Shown here piece by piece: positions 17,631 to 26,461 of a stretch of 64,000 nt of DNA. Source of the DNA: DATBHW01 sp035307385 (GTDB lineage: Bacteria; Chloroflexota; Ktedonobacteria; Ktedonobacterales; DATBGS01). Under the pieces are notes generated by a model that searched no databases, was not told where the DNA came from, and saw only the letters and a list, made by a program, of their open reading frames with translations. Numbering within the stretch: the first letter of the stretch is position 1; each line of letters starts with the position of its first letter. Location of the stretch: assembly GCA_035307385.1 (NCBI GenBank), contig DATGID010000037.1:62001-126000 (forward strand), read 5' to 3'. Position numbers and translations under genes: made by a program.

Positions 17631-19404
17631 ACTCTTGCGTGGTGTGCCTTCCGGCCACCTGCGCGATATTGCCGAAATGCGACGCCTCACGCTGCCGGGT
17701 CCAGCGAGCGCTGGCAGCCTGGACCTGGAGGAGATAGCGAGGCGCTTCTTTCACGAGCCTTCGCTGCGCGAGGCGCTGCGCGGGCTAAGCCAGCCCCAAT
17801 GGGCGATCTTGCGCGAATTGGCGCGCTGCGGCGGGCAGGCTCCCAATTTTGACCTGCGCGCCTATCTTATCGCGGCGGGATGGATTCCAGGCAGTGGCCG
17901 CGCTCCAGATGCGCAAATCAACCTCTATGAACTGGCGCTCAATCGGCTGCTTGGGCTGGGTCTGGTGTTCTGGGGGCGGCTGGATGCTCTTGGCTCGCGC
18001 GAATATGCCAGCGGCGCGCACGAAGGCGTGCTGGCCGTGCCGCCTGCGGTCCTGCCTTTGCTGGCGACAACGGACCAGACGAGCCAGGAAGCTGAAGCTG
18101 CTCCGCTCTGGCAGCCGCGCGCGCCGCGCTTTGGCTCGGCAGAACGTTTTCAACGCGACCTCTATCTGTATTGGAATGTGGTACGTGAACAATCTGCCGG
18201 GCTGCCGCTGCTGGCAACTGGGCAGCTTTCCAAAGCGGTGCTGCGCCCCTTGAACGCGGCGCTCGGCGTGAAGACCGAGCTTGACGGCATCAGAACGGAA
18301 CAGGAAGCGGGACGGCTGTATTTTCTGCGGCTGCTCGCGCAGGCGCTGGGCTTGCTGGAGATGCGCAGCGAGACGCTGTATGCGGTAGACGCTTCCGCCT
18401 TTTTTGTGCAATCGCTGGCCGAACGCACCCGTCGCTCTTTTACCGCCTGGCTTGCTGGCGTGTTCTGGAACGAACTGCTGCACCTGCCTGGCGTGACGCT
18501 GCGCCCAACTCCGCCGGAGAGCGCGCACCCGGAGGTGCTGCGGGCGCGGCGGGCGGCGCTTGCCCTGCTGGGTGATGAGGCGGCTGCCGGATGGATAAGT
18601 CGCAGCGCTTTGCTGGCGCTGGCTCGGCTGCGCCAGCCGCACTTGCTCTTTCCGGCTCGGGCCAAGGGGCAGGTTGATCGCTATTTGGCTGGAGGGAACG
18701 TGTTTGGGCTGGATTTCCGCCCGCGAGGCGGCTGGATTTCGCCGCATGAAAACTGGCTGCGCGTGGAGGGCGCTTTTCTGGCAGCGGTGCTTGATGGACC
18801 ACTTGCCTGGCTGGGCGCGCTGGATGTGGATGATACACCCGACGGGGAGACAGCCGCCTACTGTGTTTCTGCGGTTGGGCGCGCACTGCTGGGCAAAGGC
18901 GACTGGCCGCCTGCCCTGACCGAGACGGAAAGCGGGCGATTGGTGATTCAGCCCAACTTTGAGGCCTTGGCGCTGCCGCCGCTGCGCGAATCACTGCTCT
19001 GTTTCCTCGATCAGTGCGCTGAGCGCCAGTCGCTCGATCAGGTGGCACTCTATCATCTGACGCGCGAACGCTGGCTGCGCGCACTTCGTGCCGGAACGAG
19101 CGCGGCCAATTTGATCGAGCGTCTGGAACAGATGGCAGCCGCGCCGCTGCCCCAGAATATGCGCTATTCACTGCTGGAGTGGGAACGCCAGGCGCAGCGT
19201 ATTCGCCTCTATCGTGGGGTGGCGCTGCTTGAAGTACAGGATGCGGCGCTGCTCGATTCCTTGCTGGCTGACGCTGCGCTTGCCACGCTGATTCTCCGCC
19301 GTCTCACGCCAACTGCGGCGCTGGTTGATCGCCAACAGTTGCCACGCCTCTATCGGGCGCTGCTTGGGCGTGGGCATCTGCCTCAGAGGATGCCGCCCCT
19401 GTGA
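17608..19404 (+). CDS. Helicase-associated (XPB-Ssl2-like) domain protein, paralogue of the preceding gene
   Basis: A 598-residue soluble protein starting MKPLTDLELLRGVPSGHLRD at an ATG that overlaps the upstream gene by 23 bases; an earlier in-frame ATG at 17482 would give a much longer overlap. The C-terminal third matches the Helicase_C_3 pattern well: GRLVIQPNFEALALPPL, DQVALYHLTRERWLRALRAG, LLEWERQAQRIRLYRGVALLEVQDAALL. As in its neighbour, no ATPase motifs are visible. In other bacteria this domain is found on proteins next to XPB-like helicases; no such helicase is in the window. Confidence 0.75.
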   Translation: MKPLTDLELLRGVPSGHLRDIAEMRRLTLPGPASAGSLDLEEIARRFFHEPSLREALRGLSQPQWAILRELARCGGQAPNFDLRAYLIAAGWIPGSGRAPDAQINLYELALNRLLGLGLVFWGRLDALGSREYASGAHEGVLAVPPAVLPLLATTDQTSQEAEAAPLWQPRAPRFGSAERFQRDLYLYWNVVREQSAGLPLLATGQLSKAVLRPLNAALGVKTELDGIRTEQEAGRLYFLRLLAQALGLLEMRSETLYAVDASAFFVQSLAERTRRSFTAWLAGVFWNELLHLPGVTLRPTPPESAHPEVLRARRAALALLGDEAAAGWISRSALLALARLRQPHLLFPARAKGQVDRYLAGGNVFGLDFRPRGGWISPHENWLRVEGAFLAAVLDGPLAWLGALDVDDTPDGETAAYCVSAVGRALLGKGDWPPALTETESGRLVIQPNFEALALPPLRESLLCFLDQCAERQSLDQVALYHLTRERWLRALRAGTSAANLIERLEQMAAAPLPQNMRYSLLEWERQAQRIRLYRGVALLEVQDAALLDSLLADAALATLILRRLTPTAALVDRQQLPRLYRALLGRGHLPQRMPPL

Positions 19405-19898
19405 ACTCCCCGACGTATTACTTTTAGGGAAGATGATGCTTTCTCCATCTGCCCGTATGTGGGGCCAGAAAATACACTGCAAGAGAAGGTAGTTCTGGCC
19501 CTGGCATGGTCTATGCGTGAGATATGTTACTATTTGCTTCAATTCTTGAAGTAACTTTCCTGGGAACTGTACGTATTACCTATGGAAGAAGGATATGATT
19601 GACCGCGTTATTGAGTGGAACCCACCAGGGATGGTTCAGAGCGCAGATGGTCCTCTTCGTGCGGCTTATTCGAGCGTGAACCAAAGATCGATTAAATACC
19701 TTAGATTGTCTCAGGTGATTACCGGATGCCGCACACATGCCTGGTTGGGTATACTGGACACAGATGATACGGATAGTTTACAAAGGCCGTGCACATGACT
19801 GTCCAGGCATTGGGCGTGACGAACCAAACGCACCGTTTCGACTCAATGCGCCTTTGATCTGCTGATTGATCGAAGTCTAGGACATAGGAGGGGCCACC
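19405..19898. other. Intergenic region upstream of the sigma factor gene
   Basis: No convincing gene. A 9-bp inverted repeat (GGGCCAGAA 19462-19470 / TTCTGGCCC 19493-19501) follows the helicase-associated gene and may end its transcript. A short repeat CTTCAA-TTC-TTGAAG lies at 19537-19551. A weak TATACT (19750-19755) without a -35 is the best -10 candidate; promoter assignment is uncertain. Confidence 0.5.
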
Positions 19899-21080
19899 AT
19901 GCACACACCGGTGCAAAAGACCCGCGAAGAACTGATCTGGGAGGAAGGCACGACTGATGACCTTGCTCCCCTGCCGGGCACCCCAGAGTCTGACGAGGTT
20001 GAGGAAACAGATGCGGCTGATCGGATGGCTGTGGAGATGGTTGATCTGTCGACACTTGAGGCCCTCAATATCGCTCTTCCCCCAGGGATGGATTTAGCCG
20101 CGTTGCAGGAAGCGTTTGCCGTCACGGAGATAGCCGAGCCAGGTCCAGATGAAGCCAGCGATACCGCTGAAGAGTTGCCAGACCTGGATATGGATGATCT
20201 GGCGCTTGAGGCGCTGTATGAAGGGCGCACCCGCCGTACGTTCCAGGGGGCGGATGGGTCCGAAGATGCGTTCCAGAGCTATCTACATGACATTCGTGGC
20301 CTGTCGCTGATTTCGCACGAAGAAGAATTAATGTTGGCCCGGCGCGCCGCCGCGGGGGATACGCGGGCGCGGCGTCGGCTGGTGGAAGCGAACTTACGGC
20401 TGGTGATTGCCATCGCGCGCCGCTATGTCAACAGCGGTGTGCCCCTCATCGATCTGATTCAAGAAGGCAATATGGGGTTGATGCGCGCCGCCGAGAAGTT
20501 CGATTATAAGCGCGGCACGCATTTTGGCACCTACGCGACCTGGTGGATTCGCCAGGCCGTCAGCCGGGCCGCTGGCGAGCAATCGCGCCTGATTCACCTG
20601 CCTGAGCATGTGGCGACGCGGCTGCGCAAGGTGCGGCGCGTTGCGGCGCAGATTTCCCAGGAGAGCGGCAACGATCCGCTGCCGGAGCAGATTGCCGAGG
20701 CGGCAGGCATGCCTCTGGAAGAGGTGGATGATCTGCTGCATGTGACCGAGCAGCCGGTTTCATTGGATGCCCCCGCTGATACAGAGAATCGCTATTCTTT
20801 AGCTGATACATTGGAAGATCGGTCCTCGCAGGCTCCGGCGGATATCGCGTCGCGGCATCTGGTGGGCGAGGAATTACATCGCGCGCTGTCCACGCTGACC
20901 TCGCGCGAGCGCGCGGTGGTGACGCTGCGCTACGGCATCGGTGATGGCCGCAGCCGCACACTGCTGGAGGTAGGGCGCGAGTTGAATATCTCGCGCGAGC
21001 GTGTGCGCCAGTTAGAGATGGTCGCGTTGATGAAACTGCGCCACGCCAGCAGCGCCTATAAGCTGCGCGAGTGCGTGTGA
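19899..21080 (+). CDS. RNA polymerase sigma-70 family factor, group 1/2
   Basis: A 393-residue sigma factor with an acidic, weakly conserved N-terminal 120 residues. Region 1.2 follows (DAFQSYLHDIRGLSLISHEEELML). Region 2 is complete, with NLRLVIAIARRYVNSGVPLIDLIQEGNMGLMRAAEKFDYKRG and the -10-binding GTYATWWIRQAVSRA. Region 3 begins HLPEHVATRLRKVRR, and region 4 has LTSRERAVVTLRYGIGDG and the helix-turn-helix LLEVGRELNISRERVRQLE. It closely resembles primary SigA but is short, so it may be an alternative principal-like factor. AGGAGGGG sits 7 bases before the ATG. Confidence 0.93.
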   Translation: MHTPVQKTREELIWEEGTTDDLAPLPGTPESDEVEETDAADRMAVEMVDLSTLEALNIALPPGMDLAALQEAFAVTEIAEPGPDEASDTAEELPDLDMDDLALEALYEGRTRRTFQGADGSEDAFQSYLHDIRGLSLISHEEELMLARRAAAGDTRARRRLVEANLRLVIAIARRYVNSGVPLIDLIQEGNMGLMRAAEKFDYKRGTHFGTYATWWIRQAVSRAAGEQSRLIHLPEHVATRLRKVRRVAAQISQESGNDPLPEQIAEAAGMPLEEVDDLLHVTEQPVSLDAPADTENRYSLADTLEDRSSQAPADIASRHLVGEELHRALSTLTSRERAVVTLRYGIGDGRSRTLLEVGRELNISRERVRQLEMVALMKLRHASSAYKLRECV

Positions 21081-21113
21081 GCCGTCTATAGTTTGCGCTT
21101 TCAGAAGAGATAC

Positions 21114-21173
21114 GTGAGCGTCTGGGTTCTCGCTGGTTGAGAGATATCTGCCAGGAGCAAGACAGACGCTCGC
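21114..21173. terminator. Bidirectional hairpin between convergent genes
   Basis: GAGCGTCTG (21116-21124) pairs perfectly with CAGACGCTC (21163-21171), and the bases inside pair further but imperfectly. It lies between the stops of the sigma factor gene and the isochorismatase-like gene. No strong U-run is seen on either side. Confidence 0.5.
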
Positions 21174-21190
21174 TCTCTGTTCGGACTTAT

Positions 21191-21790
21191 TTATTCAGAC
21201 GAGGCTGGTCCAAACGCCTCCAGCAGCGCGTCCGAAGTCACCACCAGCGCCTGGCGCGGAAAGACCTTTTGGGTGAGGACTCGATGCACCTCCTCGTCAC
21301 CATCGGCGCAGCAGTCCTCGACGACTATCAGGTCATAGTCCATATCAGCCGCCCATCGGACGGTGGATAGGACCACTCCGCTGGTGGCAATGCCCAACAA
21401 GATGAGGGTCGTTCGCTCCTGAGCGCGGAGAATCGTTTCAAGATCAGTGGTGCTGAATGCGCCTGTGCGCCGCTTGGAGACGACGACATCGCCTGGCCTG
21501 GGCGCAACCTGGGGATGAATTTCTGTGGCAGGATCGCCTTCCTGCATCGAGCCAATCTTCCCAATCTGGGCAAAAACGCGGTTGCGTGGGCTGATTTCGG
21601 GATAGCCTTCACGGAACCGCACGACGATATAGATAATCGGCACCCCTGCGCTGCGCGCTGCTGCCAGGACCGAGGCTGCCCTGTCGAGCAGCCCAGGATG
21701 CGCGCCACCAAAGCGGGTAACCGCCACATTCTGATAATCCATAATCAGGAGCGCGGTATGCGCTCTATCCAGCGTGAGTGGACTTGCCAT
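21191..21790 (-). CDS. Isochorismatase-like hydrolase lacking the nucleophilic cysteine
   Basis: A 199-residue single-domain protein of the isochorismatase/cysteine hydrolase superfamily. It has TALLIMDYQNVAV (catalytic Asp), KRRTGAFSTTDLETIL (catalytic Lys) and LLGIATSGVVLSTVRWAADMDYD. In nicotinamidase-type enzymes the last motif carries the Cys nucleophile (ATxxCV); here that position is Val. Isochorismatases such as PhzD and EntB also lack the cysteine, so the Asp-Lys chemistry of that branch or a non-hydrolytic role is possible. It is convergent with the sigma factor gene. Confidence 0.85.
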   Translation of the reverse strand: MASPLTLDRAHTALLIMDYQNVAVTRFGGAHPGLLDRAASVLAAARSAGVPIIYIVVRFREGYPEISPRNRVFAQIGKIGSMQEGDPATEIHPQVAPRPGDVVVSKRRTGAFSTTDLETILRAQERTTLILLGIATSGVVLSTVRWAADMDYDLIVVEDCCADGDEEVHRVLTQKVFPRQALVVTSDALLEAFGPASSE

Positions 21791-22022
21791 CGGTGCTCTT
21801 TGCCTTCTTTCAGATGCTGTTGTGAGAGATTGTATCTACGGGAAACCTATGCTACACTGAGCAAAAGCTACTCAAATGCTACTACTTTGGCGGCAGGCCA
21901 TGCGTATAGTGCATAGATACTGTGTATATAGATATTATCATGCGTAATGGAGAGAAGACGGGCGAGATGGTTCTATCCATAGCGCGCTCGTGCGCAATGA
22001 CATCGAACAGGGAGACGGAAGC

Positions 22023-22982
22023 ATGACAACTTGTTCCTGTGGTTTTGCGTTGCAACCTCACCAAAAGTTTTGCCCCAATTGTGGGGCACAGGTGGCATCT
22101 GCCCAGTCGCCGACGGTGTATCCACAATATCAGGCGGCTCCAGACGCCAACAGCCCTACGACCTACACGCAGTATGCTTCAGCCCCTGCGGGGAGTTCAA
22201 CCGCGCCTGGCATTTCGCGCTGCTCACATTGTGGCGGCGATGTGAATGGCAATGCGCCGTTTTGCATGCACTGTGGCACCCCGCTGGCGGCGGCCACCGC
22301 GCAGGCTGCCCCCAGCAGTGCGCCATCAAGCTGCCCAAGTTGTGGCTCGGCAGTGAAGCCCAATGCGCCGTTCTGCGAGATGTGCGGTGCGCATATCACC
22401 GGCCAGGCTGCGGCAGCCCCGGCGGTCGCGGCCTGCCCAAGCTGCGGCCAGGCGACGAATGGCAACGCGCCGTTCTGCATGCACTGTGGCGCGCGCCTCC
22501 AGGGGGCGGGCAACCCGACGATGGCGCAAACCGGGCAACGGCCTTCCAATTGTACACAGTGCGGCTATCCGATGCAGGCAGGCGCAGCGTTTTGTACTCA
22601 CTGTGGCGCGCATTATGGTCCGCCAGTCCAGCCGGGCATGCAGCAGCCCATGATGGGTATGCCTCAGCAGGTGATGCGCTGTCCCACGTGCATGGGCGCG
22701 GTGCCAGCGGGTACGAGCTTCTGCACGCAGTGCGGCACGAGCCTGGCTGGCGTGCCAACACCGGCAGGTGTTCAGGGGCAGCCGGGTGGCTTCTTCCAGA
22801 ATCTGATGAGCAGCAACGCCGGAAAGATTGGCCTGGGCGTGGCCGGTGGCCTGGCAGCGGGATTTATTGGCGAAGAGTTGATTCGTGATTTTGAGGGTGG
22901 CGATGGTTATGACGAGTATGGCAACCCCTTCCGCCGCCATCACCGCGGCTTGATGGGCGAAATCATCCGCGATATTCTCTAA
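22023..22982 (+). CDS. Protein with six tandem zinc ribbons and a glycine-rich C-terminus
   Basis: A 319-residue protein with six consecutive CxxC...CxxC (first one CxC) zinc-ribbon modules of about 20 residues, separated by Pro/Ala/Gln linkers. Typical modules read CSHCGGDVNGNAPFCMHCG and CPSCGSAVKPNAPFCEMCG. The last 65 residues form a hydrophobic Gly/Ala helix (LGVAGGLAAGFIGEELI) and an acidic-to-basic tail (YDEYGNPFRRHH). The modules are so similar that internal duplication is evident. GGAGACGG precedes the ATG at 22023; an in-frame upstream start at 21990 has no good site. Function unknown; scaffolding or protein-protein binding is an inference. Confidence 0.85.
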   Translation: MTTCSCGFALQPHQKFCPNCGAQVASAQSPTVYPQYQAAPDANSPTTYTQYASAPAGSSTAPGISRCSHCGGDVNGNAPFCMHCGTPLAAATAQAAPSSAPSSCPSCGSAVKPNAPFCEMCGAHITGQAAAAPAVAACPSCGQATNGNAPFCMHCGARLQGAGNPTMAQTGQRPSNCTQCGYPMQAGAAFCTHCGAHYGPPVQPGMQQPMMGMPQQVMRCPTCMGAVPAGTSFCTQCGTSLAGVPTPAGVQGQPGGFFQNLMSSNAGKIGLGVAGGLAAGFIGEELIRDFEGGDGYDEYGNPFRRHHRGLMGEIIRDIL

Positions 22983-23018
22983 GCTGAATCTGAAGGAAAA
23001 GCAGGAGCAGGGAACGAC

Positions 23019-23822
23019 ATGACTGCGCAACTCTGGGCCGTGTTTGCGGCGGCCTTTCTGGCTTCGGCAGTGGAATTTGTCGAGGCGTTTACCATCGTGC
23101 TGGTGGTGGGGGTTACGATCAACTGGCGAAGCTCGCTGGCGGGCACGGCCCTGGCGGTTGTGGCGCTGGCGCTGCTGGTCGGCATTTTTGGCACGGCGCT
23201 GGTGCAGTTTGTGCCCATTGAAGCGCTGCGGCTGGTGGTGGGCTTGTTCCTGGTCTTGTTCGGCCTGAAGTGGCTGAAGAAGGCGATCTTGCGCTATGCG
23301 CGGCTGAAGGCGCTGCACGACGAAGAAGCGATCTATGAGGAGCAGCAGGCGGAATTGCGCGCGAAAGGCGTGGCCGCGGCCAGCCGCATCGACCCCTTTG
23401 GCCTGGTAACGTCCTTTAAGAGCGTGTTGTTGGAAGGGCTGGAGGTCGCGTTCATCGTGATTACCTTCGGCGTACAGGCCAACAGCGAGTCAACGGCCAA
23501 CGGCATCTTGATTGCAGCGCTGGGCGCGGCGGGAGCGTTGCTGGTGATTGTTGGACTGGGGGCGCTGGTGCGCGCTCCGTTGCAGCGTGTGCCCGAAAAT
23601 ACGCTCAAGTTCACGGTTGGAATTATGCTTGCCAGCTTCGGCACGTTCTGGGGTGGCGAGGGTCTGGGTATCTGGCATGATGATTTCTTACTGCTGGTGA
23701 TGATTGCCTTCTATTTGGCGGTGGCTGGCGCGCTTATTCTCTGGCTGCGGCAATACGCGCCCCCGCGCAAAGCGAATCTGGCTGGGCCGGTGGAATTGCC
23801 CTCCGAGGAGGTAGTGGGATGA
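23019..23822 (+). CDS. Predicted polytopic membrane protein (COG4280/UPF0016-like)
   Basis: A 267-residue protein with about six to seven transmembrane helices in two halves, each opening with a similar acidic motif: AVEFVEAFTIVLVVGV near residue 17 and LLEGLEVAFIVITFGV near 140. Two halves with a repeated Glu-containing helix recall cation transporters of the GDT1/UPF0016 type, although the exact E-x-G-D motif is not present. The central loop (90-130) is charged and cytosolic-looking. The stop overlaps the start of the next small membrane protein (ATGA). Confidence 0.75.
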   Translation: MTAQLWAVFAAAFLASAVEFVEAFTIVLVVGVTINWRSSLAGTALAVVALALLVGIFGTALVQFVPIEALRLVVGLFLVLFGLKWLKKAILRYARLKALHDEEAIYEEQQAELRAKGVAAASRIDPFGLVTSFKSVLLEGLEVAFIVITFGVQANSESTANGILIAALGAAGALLVIVGLGALVRAPLQRVPENTLKFTVGIMLASFGTFWGGEGLGIWHDDFLLLVMIAFYLAVAGALILWLRQYAPPRKANLAGPVELPSEEVVG

Positions 23823-24040
23823 CGCGCGTGGTGAAGGTCTTAAAGGCCATTTATCTTTTCTTTGCTGGCGATGCGATTCTGTTGATAGCGGTGCTGCTGG
23901 CGTTTGGGCTGGCTGCACTACTTGGCAAGGTGGCGCAGGCGCCTAACCTGGTGGTGGGCATCATCTTTGTCGCGCTGATTGTCGGCGGCCTGGCGCTGAC
24001 GCTGAGCCGGGAACTGCGCGGCAGGCCACGCGGGGGCTGA
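23819..24040 (+). CDS. Small two-helix membrane protein, translationally coupled
   Basis: A 73-residue protein with two hydrophobic helices (about 10-35 and 44-63) and basic ends (MTRVVKVLK and RELRGRPRGG). The ATG lies inside the stop overlap of the upstream membrane protein gene (ATGA at 23819), so the two are made together and may form one complex. No known family is recognised. Confidence 0.75.
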   Translation: MTRVVKVLKAIYLFFAGDAILLIAVLLAFGLAALLGKVAQAPNLVVGIIFVALIVGGLALTLSRELRGRPRGG

Positions 24041-24052
24041 GAGATTTTGCCG

Positions 24053-24105
24053 AAGCGAACACAACAGCGGGCAGGTTTTCAGCCTGCCCGCTGTTGTGTT
24101 CGCTT
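24053..24105. terminator. Very long perfect hairpin between convergent genes
   Basis: Arms of 23 bases (24053-24075 and 24083-24105) match perfectly around a 7-base loop. The hairpin lies between the stop of the small membrane protein (24040) and the stop of the E2 gene (24112) and can serve both. Plus-strand flanking sequence has only a short pyrimidine run. Confidence 0.85.
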
Positions 24106-24111
24106 TCTATC

Positions 24112-25395
24112 TCAGTAGACGCTGATGTCTGCGCCGTAGCTTTCCAGGCGCTGCTTGACGATGCTCAGGAAACGCGCCGCGCCTAGACCATCGTTGATGC
24201 GGTGGTCAAATGAAAGGCTGATGAACATCATCGAGCGGATGGCAATGGCGTCACCCTCGATGACGACGGGACGCTTGACGGCTGCATCCATGCTGAGAAT
24301 GCCCGCGTGCGGCTGGTTGATGATGGGCACGGAGATGATGGTGCCAAAGACGCCCGGGTTGTTGACGGTAAAGGTTGACCCTTGCATATCTTGCAGGGTC
24401 AACTTGTTTGCGCGCGCCCGCGCGGCCAGGTCGCTGACGGCACGCGCCAGTCCAGCCAGATTCCTGGTGTCGGCGTCATGGACGACAGGCACCATCAGCC
24501 CGGCATCAGTGGAGACGGCCACACCCATATGGATGCGTCTTTTCAGGATGATTTGATCGTTGACCCAGGAGGCGTTCATGGTGGGCACTTCTTTGAGCGC
24601 CTCAACGGCGGCTTTCATGACAAAAGGCACGAAGGTGATGCTGTATCCTTCGCGTCGCTTGAACTGGTCTTTGGTGCGTTCAATCCAGCGGGCGATGTTG
24701 GTAACATCGACTTCGACCATGGTGGTGGCGTGCGGCGAGGTGTGCTTGCTGCGCACCATATGCTCGGCAATCGCCCGGCGAATGGGCGAGACCGAGACGA
24801 TCTCTTCATCCACGCCTGGCGTATAGGGCGCGGCGGGCGCGGTGAAGGATGGTTGGCTGGGCGCTGCGGTTATGGCTGCTGGCGCTTGCTCGCGGCTCGC
24901 CAGGAACGCTACAATATCATCTTTGCGTACCCGGCCACCTTCGCCAGTTCCGCTGATGGCTTCCAGGTCGAGCTGATGCTCTGCCGCCATGCGCCGCGCC
25001 AGCGGCGAGATGCGATGACGCTGGCCGTTGACCGCTGCCTGTCGCGGCGTGGGGGCCGAAAAGGGGGCTGTGGGTTGGGAGACGCTGGCCGCGGCAGTGG
25101 CGACCGGCGCGGCGGCTGGCTCGCTGGTTCTGGCGGGCGCGGCTGGCTGAACGGCTGCCGCTTCCTCGATCTGCGCGATTTCAGCGCCGACTTTGACGGT
25201 CTGGTCTGGCTGGACGGAGATTTTGAGCAGGCGGCCAGCAACAGGTGAGGGCATCTCCTGGGTGATTTTATCGGTGACGATCTCCACCAATGGCTCGTCA
25301 AGTTCAATATCGTCGCCCTCTTGCTTGAGCCAGCGCCCGACGGTTCCTTCGGCCACCGACTCACCAAGCTTCGGCATGGTTACCTTCGTTGGCAT
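24112..25395 (-). CDS. Dihydrolipoamide acyltransferase (E2) of a 2-oxo acid dehydrogenase complex
   Basis: 427 residues with canonical E2 architecture. A lipoyl domain (1-76) carries the lipoylated Lys in EIVTDKITQEM. An Ala/Pro linker leads to a peripheral subunit-binding domain (about 125-165, ISPLARRMAAEHQLDLEAISGTGEGGRV). The catalytic domain (about 195-427) ends in FDHRINDGLGAARFL, whose H398 and D402 form the HxxxDG site. It transfers acyl groups to CoA; pyruvate, 2-oxoglutarate or branched-chain specificity cannot be told. E1 and E3 genes are not adjacent. AAAGGAG precedes the ATG, and the enoyl-CoA hydratase gene lies upstream in the same direction. Confidence 0.94.
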   Translation of the reverse strand: MPTKVTMPKLGESVAEGTVGRWLKQEGDDIELDEPLVEIVTDKITQEMPSPVAGRLLKISVQPDQTVKVGAEIAQIEEAAAVQPAAPARTSEPAAAPVATAAASVSQPTAPFSAPTPRQAAVNGQRHRISPLARRMAAEHQLDLEAISGTGEGGRVRKDDIVAFLASREQAPAAITAAPSQPSFTAPAAPYTPGVDEEIVSVSPIRRAIAEHMVRSKHTSPHATTMVEVDVTNIARWIERTKDQFKRREGYSITFVPFVMKAAVEALKEVPTMNASWVNDQIILKRRIHMGVAVSTDAGLMVPVVHDADTRNLAGLARAVSDLAARARANKLTLQDMQGSTFTVNNPGVFGTIISVPIINQPHAGILSMDAAVKRPVVIEGDAIAIRSMMFISLSFDHRINDGLGAARFLSIVKQRLESYGADISVY

Positions 25396-25426
25396 TGCAT
25401 CACTCCTTTGTGTTTGAGACGACTCT

Positions 25427-25438
25427 CATGCTAGCATG
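25427..25438. promoter_or_regulatory. 12-base palindrome in the leader of the E2 gene
   Basis: CATGCTAGCATG is a perfect palindrome about 32 bases upstream of the E2 start codon, in the 74-base gap after the enoyl-CoA hydratase gene. It could be an operator; no adjoining -35/-10 pair is evident. Confidence 0.35.
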
Positions 25439-25469
25439 TGCGGGCGGCGGCTGTCAAGAAACAGCCGAG

Positions 25470-26276
25470 CTAATTTCCCTGGAACTGCGGTTTGCGCTTT
25501 TGCAGGAAAGCCATCATACCCTCGCGTACATCTTCGGTGGTGAAGCACATCTTGATGCTGGTCAGTTCCAGTTGCAGCATGGTGCGCAGGTCGAGGTCTG
25601 GACTTTGCGCCAGCAGGCGCTTGGCAAGCGTCTGGGCAATAGGTGGACCACTGGCAAGCTCGGCGGCGTAGCTGGCGACGGCTTCTTGAAAGCTCTCTGA
25701 GGGAAGAACGCGGCTGACCAGGCCAATGCGCTCCGCTTCATTCGCATCGATGTCGCGGGCGGTCAGAATCAACTCGGCGGCGCGCGATGCGCCTACCAGG
25801 CGCGGCAGGAAATAGGCCATACCTCCATCGGGGACCAATCCACGTCGCAAATAGCCGGTGGTGATGCGTGTCCCCGCCGCCATCAGGCGAATATCGGCGG
25901 CCAGCGCCAGCGAAAGACCCGCGCCCGCTGCCGCGCCGTTGATCGCCGCGATGATGAGTTTATCGCAGGTGGTCAGTGTAAGCGCCTGGCGACCAATCCA
26001 GCCGAGCGCATCCAGTTTCGTGTGACGATCTTGCCCATCCAGCGGTGCTGAGCCGCCGCCATCGGTCAGGTCCAGCCCGGCGCAGAAGCCGCGCCCGGCT
26101 CCGGTCAGCACAATGACCCGCACATCGTCATCGGAGGAGGCTTCGGCAACGGCGGCCTGAATGGATTCAGCCAGCGCGGTATTCAAGGCGTTCAGCCGAT
26201 CAGGCCGGTTGAGGGTGATCGTGCGAACTCCCTGTGTCGTCTGGACCAGCAGTTCCTGATTCTGCGCGATGCTCAT
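25470..26276 (-). CDS. Enoyl-CoA hydratase/isomerase family protein
   Basis: A 268-residue crotonase-fold protein. It shows GVRTITLNRPDRLNALN, VIVLTGAGRGFCAGLDL (oxyanion-hole strand), INGAAAGAGLSLALAADIRLMA (second oxyanion-hole element) and AEAERIGLVSRVL-like NEAERIGLVSRVLPSE. The usual catalytic glutamates are not both apparent: the position after the GAGLSLALAADIRL helix has Tyr-Leu-Arg. This places it nearer PaaG/PaaB-type isomerases. It probably acts in fatty-acid or aromatic-acid beta-oxidation. It precedes the E2 gene by 74 bases. Confidence 0.88.
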   Translation of the reverse strand: MSIAQNQELLVQTTQGVRTITLNRPDRLNALNTALAESIQAAVAEASSDDDVRVIVLTGAGRGFCAGLDLTDGGGSAPLDGQDRHTKLDALGWIGRQALTLTTCDKLIIAAINGAAAGAGLSLALAADIRLMAAGTRITTGYLRRGLVPDGGMAYFLPRLVGASRAAELILTARDIDANEAERIGLVSRVLPSESFQEAVASYAAELASGPPIAQTLAKRLLAQSPDLDLRTMLQLELTSIKMCFTTEDVREGMMAFLQKRKPQFQGN

Positions 26277-26461
26277 GGCGGGCGATGCTCCTTCTCTTCA
26301 CGAAGCGTGCCGTTTGGGCGACCGGGCCTTGATGCCTGGTGTGATTTGCGCTGAGCGGTGGCACGCAAGCTGATATAGCGATCTCTGAATTAAGCATAAC
26401 GGAAAGGGATACAGAGCGCAAGCATGAGGCAGCGTACAGAGCGAGCAGCGAGGAGGGCGCT

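Noticed and set aside
19595..19798. 67-codon plus-strand frame upstream of the sigma factor
   Set aside because: No ribosome binding site of note, no recognisable pattern, and it would occupy the likely promoter region.
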